Below, piece by piece: positions 26,889-34,767 of a DNA stretch of 64,000 bases. Location of the stretch: assembly GCF_000013705.1 (NCBI RefSeq), contig NC_007947.1:930001-994000 (forward strand), read 5' to 3'. Positions within the stretch are counted from its first letter, which is position 1. Each line of letters starts with the position of its first letter. A program made the position numbers and the translations under genes. The notes beneath the pieces are model-generated. The model was not told the origin of the DNA and did not search any database. It worked only from the letters and a program-made list of their open reading frames with translations. The DNA comes from Methylobacillus flagellatus KT (GTDB lineage: Bacteria; Pseudomonadota; Gammaproteobacteria; Burkholderiales; Methylophilaceae).

Positions 26889-26910
26889 AATATCCATATC
26901 AATATCAGGA

Positions 26911-26945
26911 AAAAATAAAGCCCTGCTTTGCAGGGCTTTATTTTT
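26911..26945 (+). terminator. Strong bidirectional terminator after YjfB-like gene
   Basis: A perfect 16-bp stem (AAAAATAAAGCCCTGC / GCAGGGCTTTATTTTT) with a TTT loop. The terminal A and T runs let it work in both directions between converging genes. Confidence 0.92.
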
Positions 26946-26950
26946 GAAGA

Positions 26951-26988
26951 AAAAAAGCAGACCTTCTCGGGGAGGATAAAGGCCTGCT
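26951..26988 (-). terminator. Terminator for the small membrane gene
   Basis: On the minus strand AGCAGGCCTT pairs with AAGGTCTGCT (9 of 10) across a 13-base loop and is followed by a run of seven T. It starts 28 bases after the stop of the gene at 27016-27471. Confidence 0.65.
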
Positions 26989-27015
26989 ATGAGGAGCTTG
27001 GAGATTCAATATACG

Positions 27016-27471
27016 TTAGGCATTCACCAGTCGGCCACTCTTGAGCTTGACACTGTCCCCTACAGAATAGTGGGGCATGTTGTACTGGGTAAAAGTATAC
27101 AAGTGCCCATCGCTCATTCTGACTTTGATGATGTAGGTTGCGCCTTCCGCTGTTTTATCATTGATGTGGTAAGCATCGCTATTATTCGTATGAGAAGTAA
27201 AAGAGCGAATCGATATGATAGTGCCACACTCCAGGCAAGTATGAGTCGATTCGTTCTTACCCGCTTCGTTAGTGTCTTGTGTCAGTATATTGCTGATCAC
27301 CATGGCGGCATTGGGATCGGTAATTAATTCCTGAGCAAGGTCGGGGCGATAGGTATGCGCCACAGGAATCAGGCCAGTCATCGCGGCGCTCCCTACCAAG
27401 CTGAATATCGTCATGGCGGTTGCTGCAACCAAGACCATGGGGTGCGTTTTTTTTGTATTGGATCCCATCAT
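27016..27471 (-). CDS. Small membrane-anchored protein, probable GlrR target
   Basis: A 151-residue protein with one N-terminal hydrophobic segment ('MVLVAATAMTIFSLVGSAAMTGLIP') and a periplasmic remainder. The C-terminal half has a CLECG cysteine pair ('STHTCLECGTIISIRSF') and a strand-rich stretch ('TYIIKVRMSDGHLYTFTQ...YSVGDSVKLKSGRLV') like the small SH3-like ends of beta-proteobacterial glycine-zipper envelope proteins, though no glycine zipper is present here. It follows the qseE-qseG-qseF operon on the same strand but has its own sigma54-type promoter and two GlrR-like boxes, so it is probably induced by that system. Function unknown. Confidence 0.75.
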   Translation of the reverse strand: MMGSNTKKTHPMVLVAATAMTIFSLVGSAAMTGLIPVAHTYRPDLAQELITDPNAAMVISNILTQDTNEAGKNESTHTCLECGTIISIRSFTSHTNNSDAYHINDKTAEGATYIIKVRMSDGHLYTFTQYNMPHYSVGDSVKLKSGRLVNA

Positions 27472-27536
27472 ATGTTTAGTATCTCCGACTCATGATTTTC
27501 GTTTGGAGTATGCAGCCGAAAAATTCAATTAATCTA

Positions 27537-27553
27537 TAGCGAAGAGTGTGCCA
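27537..27553 (-). promoter_or_regulatory. Sigma54 promoter upstream of the small membrane gene
   Basis: On the minus strand, TGGCACACTCTTCGCTA: the -24 element TGGCAC is perfect, GG and GC are 10 bases apart as required, and the -12 half is TCGC instead of TTGC. Transcription would begin near 27527, about 55 bases before the ATG at 27471. Two activator-type dyads lie 75-145 bases upstream. Confidence 0.6.
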
Positions 27554-27619
27554 ACATTAATAAATCTATATTTATCATTGGGTTAATTGAATTTGGAGCG
27601 AGCGGGCCCTTCTGTTTCA

Positions 27620-27637
27620 TGTCTCAAAATTGAGACG
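27620..27637. promoter_or_regulatory. GlrR/QseF-like binding box (proximal)
   Basis: TGTC-N10-GACG with complementary arms (GTCTCAA / TTGAGAC around AA). It matches the TGTC-N10-GACA box described for GlrR in enteric bacteria except for the last base. Its centre is about 77 bases upstream of the -24 element. Confidence 0.5.
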
Positions 27638-27684
27638 TATTGCGTGCATGATGAGTTAACTTGTTGAAAATCAATGGGTAATTC

Positions 27685-27702
27685 CGTCTCTCAGAGGAGA
27701 CA
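27685..27702. promoter_or_regulatory. GlrR/QseF-like binding box (distal)
   Basis: Read on the minus strand this is TGTC-N10-GACG, the same form as the proximal box, with GTCTC/GAGAC arms. It abuts the glrR stop codon and is centred 65 bases from the proximal box, close to six helical turns, which suits cooperative binding. Confidence 0.5.
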
Positions 27703-29073
27703 TTAATGTGCGGTATTGTCGTTCTTGAACAACGCCGGCGTGAGCTGGTGGCGTTGCAATAGCTTGTAAAACTCGGTGCGATTGCGTTGCGCCAGGCGGG
27801 CAGCTTGTGTAACGCCTCCATTCGTGGCCTTGAGCAGCTTGATCAGGTAGTCGCGCTCAAAATTCTTCCGTGCAACTTCAAACGGTACAATGCCGCCGAT
27901 GTTTTCTTGCAATGCTTTTTGTACCAAAGTGGCCGGGATTAAGGGTGTGGTGCAGAGCACTACGGTTTGTTCGACGATATTCTGCAACTGGCGGACGTTG
28001 CCAGGCCATGGCGCAGTGATCAACAGCTCCAAGGCTTCGGGGGCAAAGCCGTTGAGTTTTTTACGGTACTTGGTGGCCAGTTCGTTGAGAAAGTTATTGG
28101 CCAATAGGGAAATATCTTCACGACGTGCAGCCAGGGGAGGAATTTCAAGTCCGACAACATTGATGCGATAGTACAGGTCTTCGCGGAACCGTCCGGCTTT
28201 CATCTCCTCTGCCAGGTTGCGGTGAGTCGCAGAAATCACACGCACATCAATGTTGATGCTGGTATTGGACCCGACGGGACGGATGGCGCGCTCCTGCAGG
28301 GCTCTAAGCAGTTTTACCTGCAATGGCAGCGGCATGTCGCCGATTTCGTCCAGGAACAGGGTGCCGCCGTCAGCCGTCTGGAACAGCCCTTTGTGATCGC
28401 GCAAGGCGCCGGTGAATGCCCCTTTGCTATGACCGAATAGTTCAGACTCAAGCAGGGCTTCTGGAATGGCACCGCAATTGATGGCGATAAAAGGCTTGTC
28501 CCGGCGAGGACTGGCCTGATGGATGGCGCGTGCCAGCAACTCCTTGCCCGTCCCGCTTTCACCTTGGATAAATACGCTGGCATCGGAAACTGCCATGAGC
28601 TTGGCTTGCCCGAGCAAGTTTTCCATTTGCGGACTGCGTGTAATGATGCTCTTGCGCCATTCATTGTCGATATCCTGGTCATGAGGCTGCAGATCGCCTG
28701 TGCCGATGCGTAATGCGGCCTCTACCTGCTGCAGCAGTGACTTGCTGTCAAAAGGCTTAGTGAGGAAGCCGAATACGCCGCGTTGTGTCGCATCGACCGC
28801 TTCAGGGATCGAGCCGTGGGCTGTAACCATGATCACGGGCAAGGCAGGATCGGATTGATGGATGGCATCGAACAGGGCCAAGCCATCCATGCCAGGCATG
28901 CGTAAGTCTGTAATCACCAGGCTTGGTCGGCTGATGGCAATTTGGGACAGCGCCTCTTCTGCATTGGTGGCAGTGATGACTTGGTAACCTGCTGCCTGCA
29001 GCCTCATTCCCATGAGTTTGAGGATGTCGGGATCATCATCGACAGTCAGGATTTTCTTGGTTGTTCCTATCAT
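27703..29073 (-). CDS. glrR: Sigma54-dependent response regulator GlrR/QseF
   Basis: A 456-residue NtrC-class regulator. It has a receiver domain with the acidic pocket VDDDPD and phospho-acceptor Asp near residue 56 (VITDLRMPGMDG), an AAA+ domain with Walker A GESGTGKE and the sigma54 loop GAFTGA, and a C-terminal Fis-type helix-turn-helix ('GGVTQAARLAQRNRTEFYKLLQRH'). The order kinase-lipoprotein-regulator matches qseE-qseG-qseF (glrK-yfhG-glrR). In Enterobacteria GlrR activates the small RNA gene glmY from a sigma54 promoter; here a candidate target lies directly downstream. Its start overlaps the end of qseG by 4 bases. Confidence 0.95.
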   Translation of the reverse strand: MIGTTKKILTVDDDPDILKLMGMRLQAAGYQVITATNAEEALSQIAISRPSLVITDLRMPGMDGLALFDAIHQSDPALPVIMVTAHGSIPEAVDATQRGVFGFLTKPFDSKSLLQQVEAALRIGTGDLQPHDQDIDNEWRKSIITRSPQMENLLGQAKLMAVSDASVFIQGESGTGKELLARAIHQASPRRDKPFIAINCGAIPEALLESELFGHSKGAFTGALRDHKGLFQTADGGTLFLDEIGDMPLPLQVKLLRALQERAIRPVGSNTSINIDVRVISATHRNLAEEMKAGRFREDLYYRINVVGLEIPPLAARREDISLLANNFLNELATKYRKKLNGFAPEALELLITAPWPGNVRQLQNIVEQTVVLCTTPLIPATLVQKALQENIGGIVPFEVARKNFERDYLIKLLKATNGGVTQAARLAQRNRTEFYKLLQRHQLTPALFKNDNTAH

Positions 29074-29642
29074 TTACCGTTGCTCCGGGTTGGAGGGTTG
29101 TTCAGTGATTTCTGCATCATGGTTCTCTCAATTTTCTTCAATTCATCCAGCTTCTTTTGCAAGTTATCAGCTTTTTGCTGACTTTCGTCCGCGCGTCGCA
29201 TTTCGTCGCGCAGGCGCTGGGTAAGCTTGGCGATTTCCGCTGCATTTTCTCTCAAGATGGAAACGATGGCTTTTTCTTCCTTGCCCAGCTGTTTTTCACG
29301 TGCCAACTCCTCAAGCAAGGGTTGTGCCTTGATCGGATCACGCAATTTGCTGCCAGGGATGGCATAGATAATGGCAACGCGGGTCTTTTGATGTAAGTCT
29401 TTATTGTTACTGCTGATTTTATTTAAAGCTTCTGCCAGCTCTTTTTTTTGTGACTCGAGCGACAGCTCGGAGAAATGACTGATGAATTCCAGCAGGTTGG
29501 AGGCAGCGTAGCGTTCCTTGGTCGGCTGAGGGGGGGGAGGAGGCGCCTGGTGGATAGGAGCTTGGGCAGGTGTCGGCTGGTGAGCGCAGGCGCTGAGCAA
29601 AGTTGCTGTCATGGCGATGGTAAGCAGGTTATTCAGGTTCAT
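29070..29642 (-). CDS. qseG: QseG-like outer-membrane lipoprotein
   Basis: A 190-residue lipoprotein (lipobox LSAC at about residue 19) with a proline-rich linker and a long C-terminal coiled coil ('RLRDEMRRADESQQKADNLQKKLDELKKIERTMMQ'). Its place between the GlrK/QseE kinase and GlrR/QseF regulator genes, with 4-base overlaps on both sides, identifies it as QseG/YfhG. In enteric bacteria QseG binds and stimulates the QseE kinase at the envelope. Sequence similarity in this family is low, so the name rests largely on gene order. Confidence 0.8.
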   Translation of the reverse strand: MNLNNLLTIAMTATLLSACAHQPTPAQAPIHQAPPPPPQPTKERYAASNLLEFISHFSELSLESQKKELAEALNKISSNNKDLHQKTRVAIIYAIPGSKLRDPIKAQPLLEELAREKQLGKEEKAIVSILRENAAEIAKLTQRLRDEMRRADESQQKADNLQKKLDELKKIERTMMQKSLNNPPTRSNGK

Positions 29643-31129
29643 TTTGTTAAAGCTTTCAATGGAAGGGTAACGCGGAAACGGGCACCGCGCTCAGAAGGCA
29701 AGAGAATGATTTCACCGCCATGCGCGTCGACGTATTCTTTGGCGATGGAAAGCCCAAGCCCGCTGCCGCTGACCAGGCTCTCATGGGCGCTGTCGCCACG
29801 GTAGAAGGGCTCGAACAGTTTGGCCTTGTCGGATGCCATGACGCCGGGGCCGCCGTCGTGGACTTCGATGATGGCTTGGTGTGCCTGATGTGTAATGCTG
29901 ATACGAATGCTGCTGGATGGCGAAGTGTACTTGACGGCATTGGAAATCAGGTTGTCCAGTACGGAGTGAATTTTTTCCCGGTCGGCCTGAATGAGAGTAG
30001 GAAAGAAGTCACGCTGGATATTGATATTCTTGTTGCTGATTGTCAGGGAGTAGTCTGCGAGAATTGCTTCCGCAAGTCCGGTGAGGTCTACAGTTTCCAG
30101 ATTGAGCTGTGGCGCATGGAATTGCGCTGCAGTGAAACTGAGCAGGTTTTCTATCATTTTCTGCAGCCGTAAGCTGCTTTCACGCAGTATCCCGGCAATT
30201 TCGCGCTGTTGCGGCGTGAGAGGGCCACCCACTTCGTCACTCAGTAGCTCGCTGCCTTCCCGGATTGCGGTAAGCGGAGTTTTAAGCTCATGGGAGACAT
30301 TGCGCAAGAAGCGCTGCTTCTGCTGGTCAAGCTCGTTCAGTTGTGCACGCAGCCAGTCCAGGCGTTCGCCCAGGTTGCGCAGGTCGCCAGGACCGTCGAT
30401 GCTGATCGGCTCGCTATAGTCGCCCTCGCCAAGCTTGCGGATGGCGGCATCCATGCGCCGGATCGGTTGGGCGACGAGAAATGTGATCATGAGGGCGACC
30501 AGCAGCGCAACCGGGATCAGGGTAAGTGTCTGCCAGAGCATGATTTGCTGTGTTCGCTCTGCAGTTTCTGCAAGGATGGCGGATTCCCGATCTATCTGAC
30601 GATTATTTTCATCGAGAATATCTTGAGCCTGTACCGTCAGGTCGGCAAACCGACCAACGATTTCTTCGATTGACGAGGATTCCGTGGAATGCTGCGCGAC
30701 ATTTTGAAAAAGTGCTTGCTCCTCTGCAGACAACTTGCTTAAAGCAAGCCTTTGCTTGCTGGTCATGGGAAGCTGGTCCAGATCGTGCCATGAATCGACG
30801 AACTTTTCATGCGCCTTCTCATAGTTTTCCAGCAGCAATTCATCTTCCAGCACAAAATACTGCCGCGCGCTGCGTTCCATGAAGGCGATCTGTTCGACGA
30901 GGGCACGGCTTGCCCGGGTAGCCTGTACTGCCTGAGTGACTGCATCGCTGCTCTGAGTGGCAAGCCGGTCCAGGTAAAGGGCTGCATTGCCGAATGCAAA
31001 CAATAGCGGCAGCATCGCAAGTGCGAAACCGATCAGCAGTAGCTTGAGAAAGGATTTTGGGTATGTAATTTGCAAAGCGTGCGTTCCGTTCCTTTTCGTT
31101 GGCGAAGCTGGGATAATTTGAAGAAGCAA
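29639..31129 (-). CDS. glrK: Sensor histidine kinase GlrK/QseE
   Basis: An inner-membrane kinase with two membrane segments (near residues 29-52 and 198-220) around a helical periplasmic sensor, a HAMP linker (PIRRMDAAIRKLGEGDYSEPI), the phospho-acceptor 'FLRNVSHELKTPLTAIREGSELL', and an ATPase domain with DNLISNAVKYT, VHDGGPGV and SGSGLGLSIAKEYV. It phosphorylates GlrR. The frame opens with TTG at 31129; a TTG at 31075 gives a start closer to the first membrane segment and may be the real one, as neither has a clear ribosome-binding site. First gene of the three-gene operon. Confidence 0.93.
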   Translation of the reverse strand: MLLQIIPASPTKRNGTHALQITYPKSFLKLLLIGFALAMLPLLFAFGNAALYLDRLATQSSDAVTQAVQATRASRALVEQIAFMERSARQYFVLEDELLLENYEKAHEKFVDSWHDLDQLPMTSKQRLALSKLSAEEQALFQNVAQHSTESSSIEEIVGRFADLTVQAQDILDENNRQIDRESAILAETAERTQQIMLWQTLTLIPVALLVALMITFLVAQPIRRMDAAIRKLGEGDYSEPISIDGPGDLRNLGERLDWLRAQLNELDQQKQRFLRNVSHELKTPLTAIREGSELLSDEVGGPLTPQQREIAGILRESSLRLQKMIENLLSFTAAQFHAPQLNLETVDLTGLAEAILADYSLTISNKNINIQRDFFPTLIQADREKIHSVLDNLISNAVKYTSPSSSIRISITHQAHQAIIEVHDGGPGVMASDKAKLFEPFYRGDSAHESLVSGSGLGLSIAKEYVDAHGGEIILLPSERGARFRVTLPLKALTK

Positions 31130-31209
31130 ATTGCCTTCATCTTAAACCATCTCTTCTGTCACGGGCATACGGTGCTTGTCCTACAAAAGCCTGCCATCCA
31201 ACATCCAAG

Positions 31210-31215
31210 TATAAT
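31210..31215 (+). promoter_or_regulatory. Consensus -10 box just before folA
   Basis: A perfect TATAAT ends six bases before the folA ATG, so transcription would start at the initiation codon. No convincing -35 element lies 16-18 bases upstream, and no ribosome-binding site is present between the box and the ATG. Confidence 0.4.
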
Positions 31216-31221
31216 GTCGCG

Positions 31222-31725
31222 ATGGCTAATTTATCTCTTATCGTGGCGGTTGCCCGGAATCGTGTCATCGGCCTCAACAACGCCTTGCCCTGGCACCTTC
31301 CGGAGGACCTCAAGCGCTTCCGGGCCCTGACCACTGGTCACCATATCATCATGGGCCGCAAGACTTATGAATCGCTCAACCGGCTATTGCCGGACCGCAC
31401 GACTATCATTGTGACTCGCAACCAGAATTATCATGTGCCAGGTGCCATGATCGCGCATAGCCTGGAGCAGGCGATAGACATGGCGGCAGATGATGCCGAG
31501 GCATTCCTGATCGGTGGCGCGGAGCTATACCAAGCTGGATTGAAGCTGGCCGACCGCCTCTATATTACGGAGATCGACGCCGAGTTTGCCGGTGACGCTT
31601 TCCTGCCCGCATTTGATTTACGGGATTGGCAGAAAGTGGCGAGTGAAGAGATGGTCAGCGCCCAGGGCTTGCCATTTCGCTATATCACTTATGTGCGTAA
31701 AAATAGCAAGATGCCTACGGGCTGA
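31222..31725 (+). CDS. folA: Dihydrofolate reductase
   Basis: A 167-residue enzyme reducing dihydrofolate to tetrahydrofolate with NADPH, needed after thymidylate synthase. Seen are 'LIVAVARNRVIGLNNALPWHLPEDLKRFRALT', 'IIMGRKTYESL' and 'AFLIGGAELYQAGL'. Length is normal for chromosomal FolA. The residues that contact folate and NADPH are in place. It is separated from thyA by several genes and has no Shine-Dalgarno sequence; the upstream TATAAT suggests a leaderless transcript. Confidence 0.97.
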   Translation: MANLSLIVAVARNRVIGLNNALPWHLPEDLKRFRALTTGHHIIMGRKTYESLNRLLPDRTTIIVTRNQNYHVPGAMIAHSLEQAIDMAADDAEAFLIGGAELYQAGLKLADRLYITEIDAEFAGDAFLPAFDLRDWQKVASEEMVSAQGLPFRYITYVRKNSKMPTG

Positions 31726-31752
31726 GTCTGTAAGGGGCAGACTCAGCCCCGT
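31720..31752 (+). terminator. Bidirectional terminator between folA and decarboxylase
   Basis: An 11-bp perfect stem (GGCTGAGTCTG / CAGACTCAGCC) with a 7-base loop. It begins inside the last folA codons and is followed by CCGTTTT. It separates two converging genes. Confidence 0.7.
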
Positions 31753-31754
31753 TT

Positions 31755-33995
31755 TCAATTGGCAACGCAGTCCACATAGTAGTGCGCCTTGCCATCCACG
31801 ATTTCCTTTACCAGGCCGTGGACATCCGTCTCGAAACCGGGGAAGCGCTCATTGAAGTCGCGTGCGAAACGCAGGTAGTTGATGATGACTTTGTTGAAAC
31901 GCTCGCCGGGAATCAGTAATGGAATGCCGGGTGGATAGGGCGTCAGCAATACCGCGGTGATGCGGCCTTCCAGCTCATCAATCAGGACGCGGTCGATCTT
32001 GCGATGGGCTACCTTGGCGAATGCATCGGTAGGCTTCATGGCGGGTACCATGTTGGACAGATACATTTCCGTGGTAAGGCGCGCCACGTCATTAGCTTTG
32101 TATATTTCGTGGATCTGCGTGCACAACTCTCGCAGGCCGATTCGCTCGTAACGCGGATGCTTGGCGACAAACTCAGGCAATACCTTCCATAACGGCTGGT
32201 TCTTGTCGTAGTCGTCCTTGAACTGCTGCAAGGCCGTTACCATCGTGTTCCAGCGGCCCTTGGTGATGCCGATGGTGAACATGATGAAGAAGGAGTAGAG
32301 GCCGGTTTTTTCCACAATGACGCCATGCTCGGCCAGATACTTGGTGACGATGGCGGCGGGAATGCCAATCTCGTCGGAAAATGCGCCATCTACATCCAAT
32401 CCCGGCGTGATAATGGTGGCCTTGATCGGGTCGAGCATGTTGAAACCTTCGGCGAGATTGCCGAAGCCGTGCCAGCGTTCGCCAGCCTTGAGCATCCAGG
32501 CGGCGCGCTCTTCGATACCTTCCTCGGAGAGGTCGTCTGGCCCCCACACCTTGAACCACCAGTCACTACCCCACTCTTCGTCCACCTTACGCATCGCGCG
32601 GCGGAAATCAAGGGCTTCCATGATGGACTCCTCCACCAAGGCAGTGCCGCCCGGCGCTTCCATCATGGCGGCGGCGACATCGCAACTGGCAATGATGGAA
32701 TATTGCGGGCTGGTCGAGGTATGCATCAGATAAGCTTCGTTGAACAGGTCGCGATCAAGCTGTATGTCCTGTGCGTCCTGCACCAAGATTTGCGATGCCT
32801 GGCTGAGGCCGGCCAGCAGTTTGTGGGTGGATTGGGTGGAAAACACCATGGACTGCTTGCAGCGCGGACGGTCGGCTCCAATCGCGTGATAATCGCCATA
32901 GAAGTCATGGAACGTGGCGTGCGGCAGCCAGGCTTCGTCGAAATGCAGGGTATCGATCTTGCCATCCAGCATTTCCTTGATTTCCTCGACATTGTAGAGC
33001 ACGCCATCGTAAGTGGACTGAGTGATGGTCAGCACGCGCGGTTTGACATTCTTGTCCCCAATGAAGGGGTTGGCTTCCAGTTTTTTCTGGATGTTCTCCC
33101 AGGAGAACTCTGCCTTGGGGATTGGCCCGATGATGCCGAAATGGTTGCGGGTCGGCATCAGGAAGATGGGAATCGCGCCGGTCATGATGATGGAGTGCAA
33201 TACCGACTTGTGGCAATTGCGGTCCACGATCACTACGTCACCCGGCGCCACAGTGGAATTCCAGACGATCTTGTTGGAGGTGGATGTGCCGTTGGTGACG
33301 AAGTAGAGGTGGTCGCAATTGAAGATGCGGGCTGCATTGCGTTCGGAAGCCGCCACCGGGCCGGTATGATCGAGCAACTGTCCTAGCTCGTCCACTGCAT
33401 TGCAGACGTCGGCGCGCAACATGTTCTCGCCGAAGAACTGGTGAAACATCTGGCCGACCGGTGATTTGAGGAAAGCGACGCCGCCGGAGTGTCCGGGACA
33501 GTGCCAGGAATATGAGCCGTCCGCCGCATAATGAGTGAGTGCACGGAAGAAGGGCGGCGGCAGGCTGTCCAGGTAGGCGCGCGCCTCACGTACAATATAC
33601 TTGGCGACGAACTCAGGCGTATCCTCGAACATATGGATAAAACCGTTCAGTTCACGCAGGATTGCATTCGGGATATGGCGCGATGTGCGGGTTTCGCCAT
33701 GCAGGAAGATGGGAATTTCCTCATTGCGGAAGCGGATTTCATCCACGAAATTACGCAGGTTCTCCAGCGCTTCCGGGGATTCTTCAATGAATTCCTCATC
33801 GTCTATCGACAGGATAAAGGCAGAAGCACGGCTTTGCTGCTGGGCAAACGAAGTCAGGTCGCCGTAACTGGTGACACCGAGCACCTCGAAGCCTTCATTT
33901 TCAATGGCCTTGGCCAGCACGCGGATGCCCAGGCCGGAAGAGTTTTCTGAACGGAAGTCCTCGTCAATGATGACGACAGGGAAACGGAATTTCAT
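31755..33995 (-). CDS. Orn/Lys/Arg decarboxylase (probable arginine decarboxylase)
   Basis: A 746-residue fold-type I PLP decarboxylase of the bacterial inducible class. It has an N-terminal receiver-like wing domain (about residues 1-130), the PLP domain with 'FVTNGTSTSNKIV', 'HFDEAWLPHATFHDFY' and the Schiff-base lysine in 'STQSTHKLLAGLSQ', and a C-terminal domain. These enzymes turn arginine, lysine or ornithine into agmatine, cadaverine or putrescine. The substrate cannot be settled by eye; length and 'PCPGHSGG'-type spacing (WHCPGHSGG) fit the AdiA-like group of Betaproteobacteria. AGGAGG lies 4 bases before the ATG at 33995. SpeG, a polyamine acetyltransferase, is also in this window. 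Confidence 0.93.
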   Translation of the reverse strand: MKFRFPVVIIDEDFRSENSSGLGIRVLAKAIENEGFEVLGVTSYGDLTSFAQQQSRASAFILSIDDEEFIEESPEALENLRNFVDEIRFRNEEIPIFLHGETRTSRHIPNAILRELNGFIHMFEDTPEFVAKYIVREARAYLDSLPPPFFRALTHYAADGSYSWHCPGHSGGVAFLKSPVGQMFHQFFGENMLRADVCNAVDELGQLLDHTGPVAASERNAARIFNCDHLYFVTNGTSTSNKIVWNSTVAPGDVVIVDRNCHKSVLHSIIMTGAIPIFLMPTRNHFGIIGPIPKAEFSWENIQKKLEANPFIGDKNVKPRVLTITQSTYDGVLYNVEEIKEMLDGKIDTLHFDEAWLPHATFHDFYGDYHAIGADRPRCKQSMVFSTQSTHKLLAGLSQASQILVQDAQDIQLDRDLFNEAYLMHTSTSPQYSIIASCDVAAAMMEAPGGTALVEESIMEALDFRRAMRKVDEEWGSDWWFKVWGPDDLSEEGIEERAAWMLKAGERWHGFGNLAEGFNMLDPIKATIITPGLDVDGAFSDEIGIPAAIVTKYLAEHGVIVEKTGLYSFFIMFTIGITKGRWNTMVTALQQFKDDYDKNQPLWKVLPEFVAKHPRYERIGLRELCTQIHEIYKANDVARLTTEMYLSNMVPAMKPTDAFAKVAHRKIDRVLIDELEGRITAVLLTPYPPGIPLLIPGERFNKVIINYLRFARDFNERFPGFETDVHGLVKEIVDGKAHYYVDCVAN

Positions 33996-34128
33996 GAGGC
34001 CTCCTGAAGGCATACAGGGCCTGCTGCCACATTGTTCATGGAGAACATGGCAACAGACCCCTCATTAAAAAAAGCGCAATATAGCATAATCACTCGCGAT
34101 GCATATGACCGCGAAGCGTGCGTTGCGG

Positions 34129-34695
34129 TCAGATCTTGGGCAGGGTGACTCCTACCTGGCCCTGGTATTTGCCACCCCTGTCCTTGTAAGAAATTTCACA
34201 TTCTTCGTCAGACTCAAAAAAGAGCACCTGGGCGCAGCCTTCTCCCGCATAAATCTTGGCCGGCAACGGGGTGGTATTGCTGAATTCCAGTGTGACATAG
34301 CCCTCCCATTCGGGCTCGAACGGGGTAACGTTGACGATAATCCCGCAGCGCGCATAAGTGGATTTTCCGAGACACACGGTCAGAACGCTGCGCGGAATGC
34401 GGAAGTATTCAACCGTACGGGCCAGGGCAAATGAGTTAGGCGGGATAATACAGAAATCGTTCTTGAATTCGACAAATGAGTTGGGATCGAAATTCTTGGG
34501 GTCGACAATCGTGCTGTTGATGTTGGTGAAGACCTTGAACTCATCTGCGCAACGGATATCGTATCCATAGCTCGAGGTGCCATAGGAGACGATCTTCTCG
34601 CCATTCACTTGGCGGATCAGGTTGGGCTCGAACGGCTCGATCATGCCATGCTGTGCTGCCATGCGGCGTATCCATTTATCGGATTTAATGCTCAT
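34129..34695 (-). CDS. dcd: dCTP deaminase
   Basis: A 188-residue homotrimeric enzyme making dUTP from dCTP, the main source of dUMP for thymidylate synthase in Gram-negative bacteria. Signatures are '[13 protein letters not shown]', '[19 protein letters not shown]', '[57 protein letters not shown]'. Length is as expected. It lies downstream of zwf on the same strand, but a terminator separates them. Confidence 0.97.
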   Translation of the reverse strand: MSIKSDKWIRRMAAQHGMIEPFEPNLIRQVNGEKIVSYGTSSYGYDIRCADEFKVFTNINSTIVDPKNFDPNSFVEFKNDFCIIPPNSFALARTVEYFRIPRSVLTVCLGKSTYARCGIIVNVTPFEPEWEGYVTLEFSNTTPLPAKIYAGEGCAQVLFFESDEECEISYKDRGGKYQGQVGVTLPKI

Positions 34696-34715
34696 TGCAA
34701 TCTCTTTCGCTGAAA

Positions 34716-34746
34716 GACAAAAAGCGGAGTGTATGCACTCCGCTTT
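34716..34746 (-). terminator. Rho-independent terminator after zwf
   Basis: On the minus strand an 11-bp perfect stem (AAAGCGGAGTG / CACTCCGCTTT) with a CATA loop is followed by TTGTCTTT. It ends the gnd-zwf transcript before dcd. Confidence 0.8.
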
Positions 34747-34767
34747 GGTTCGTCATTTAAGATGAAA

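Noticed and set aside
32325..33386. 353-codon plus-strand open frame inside the decarboxylase gene
   Set aside because: Antisense to a conserved PLP enzyme; composition typical of a shadow frame.
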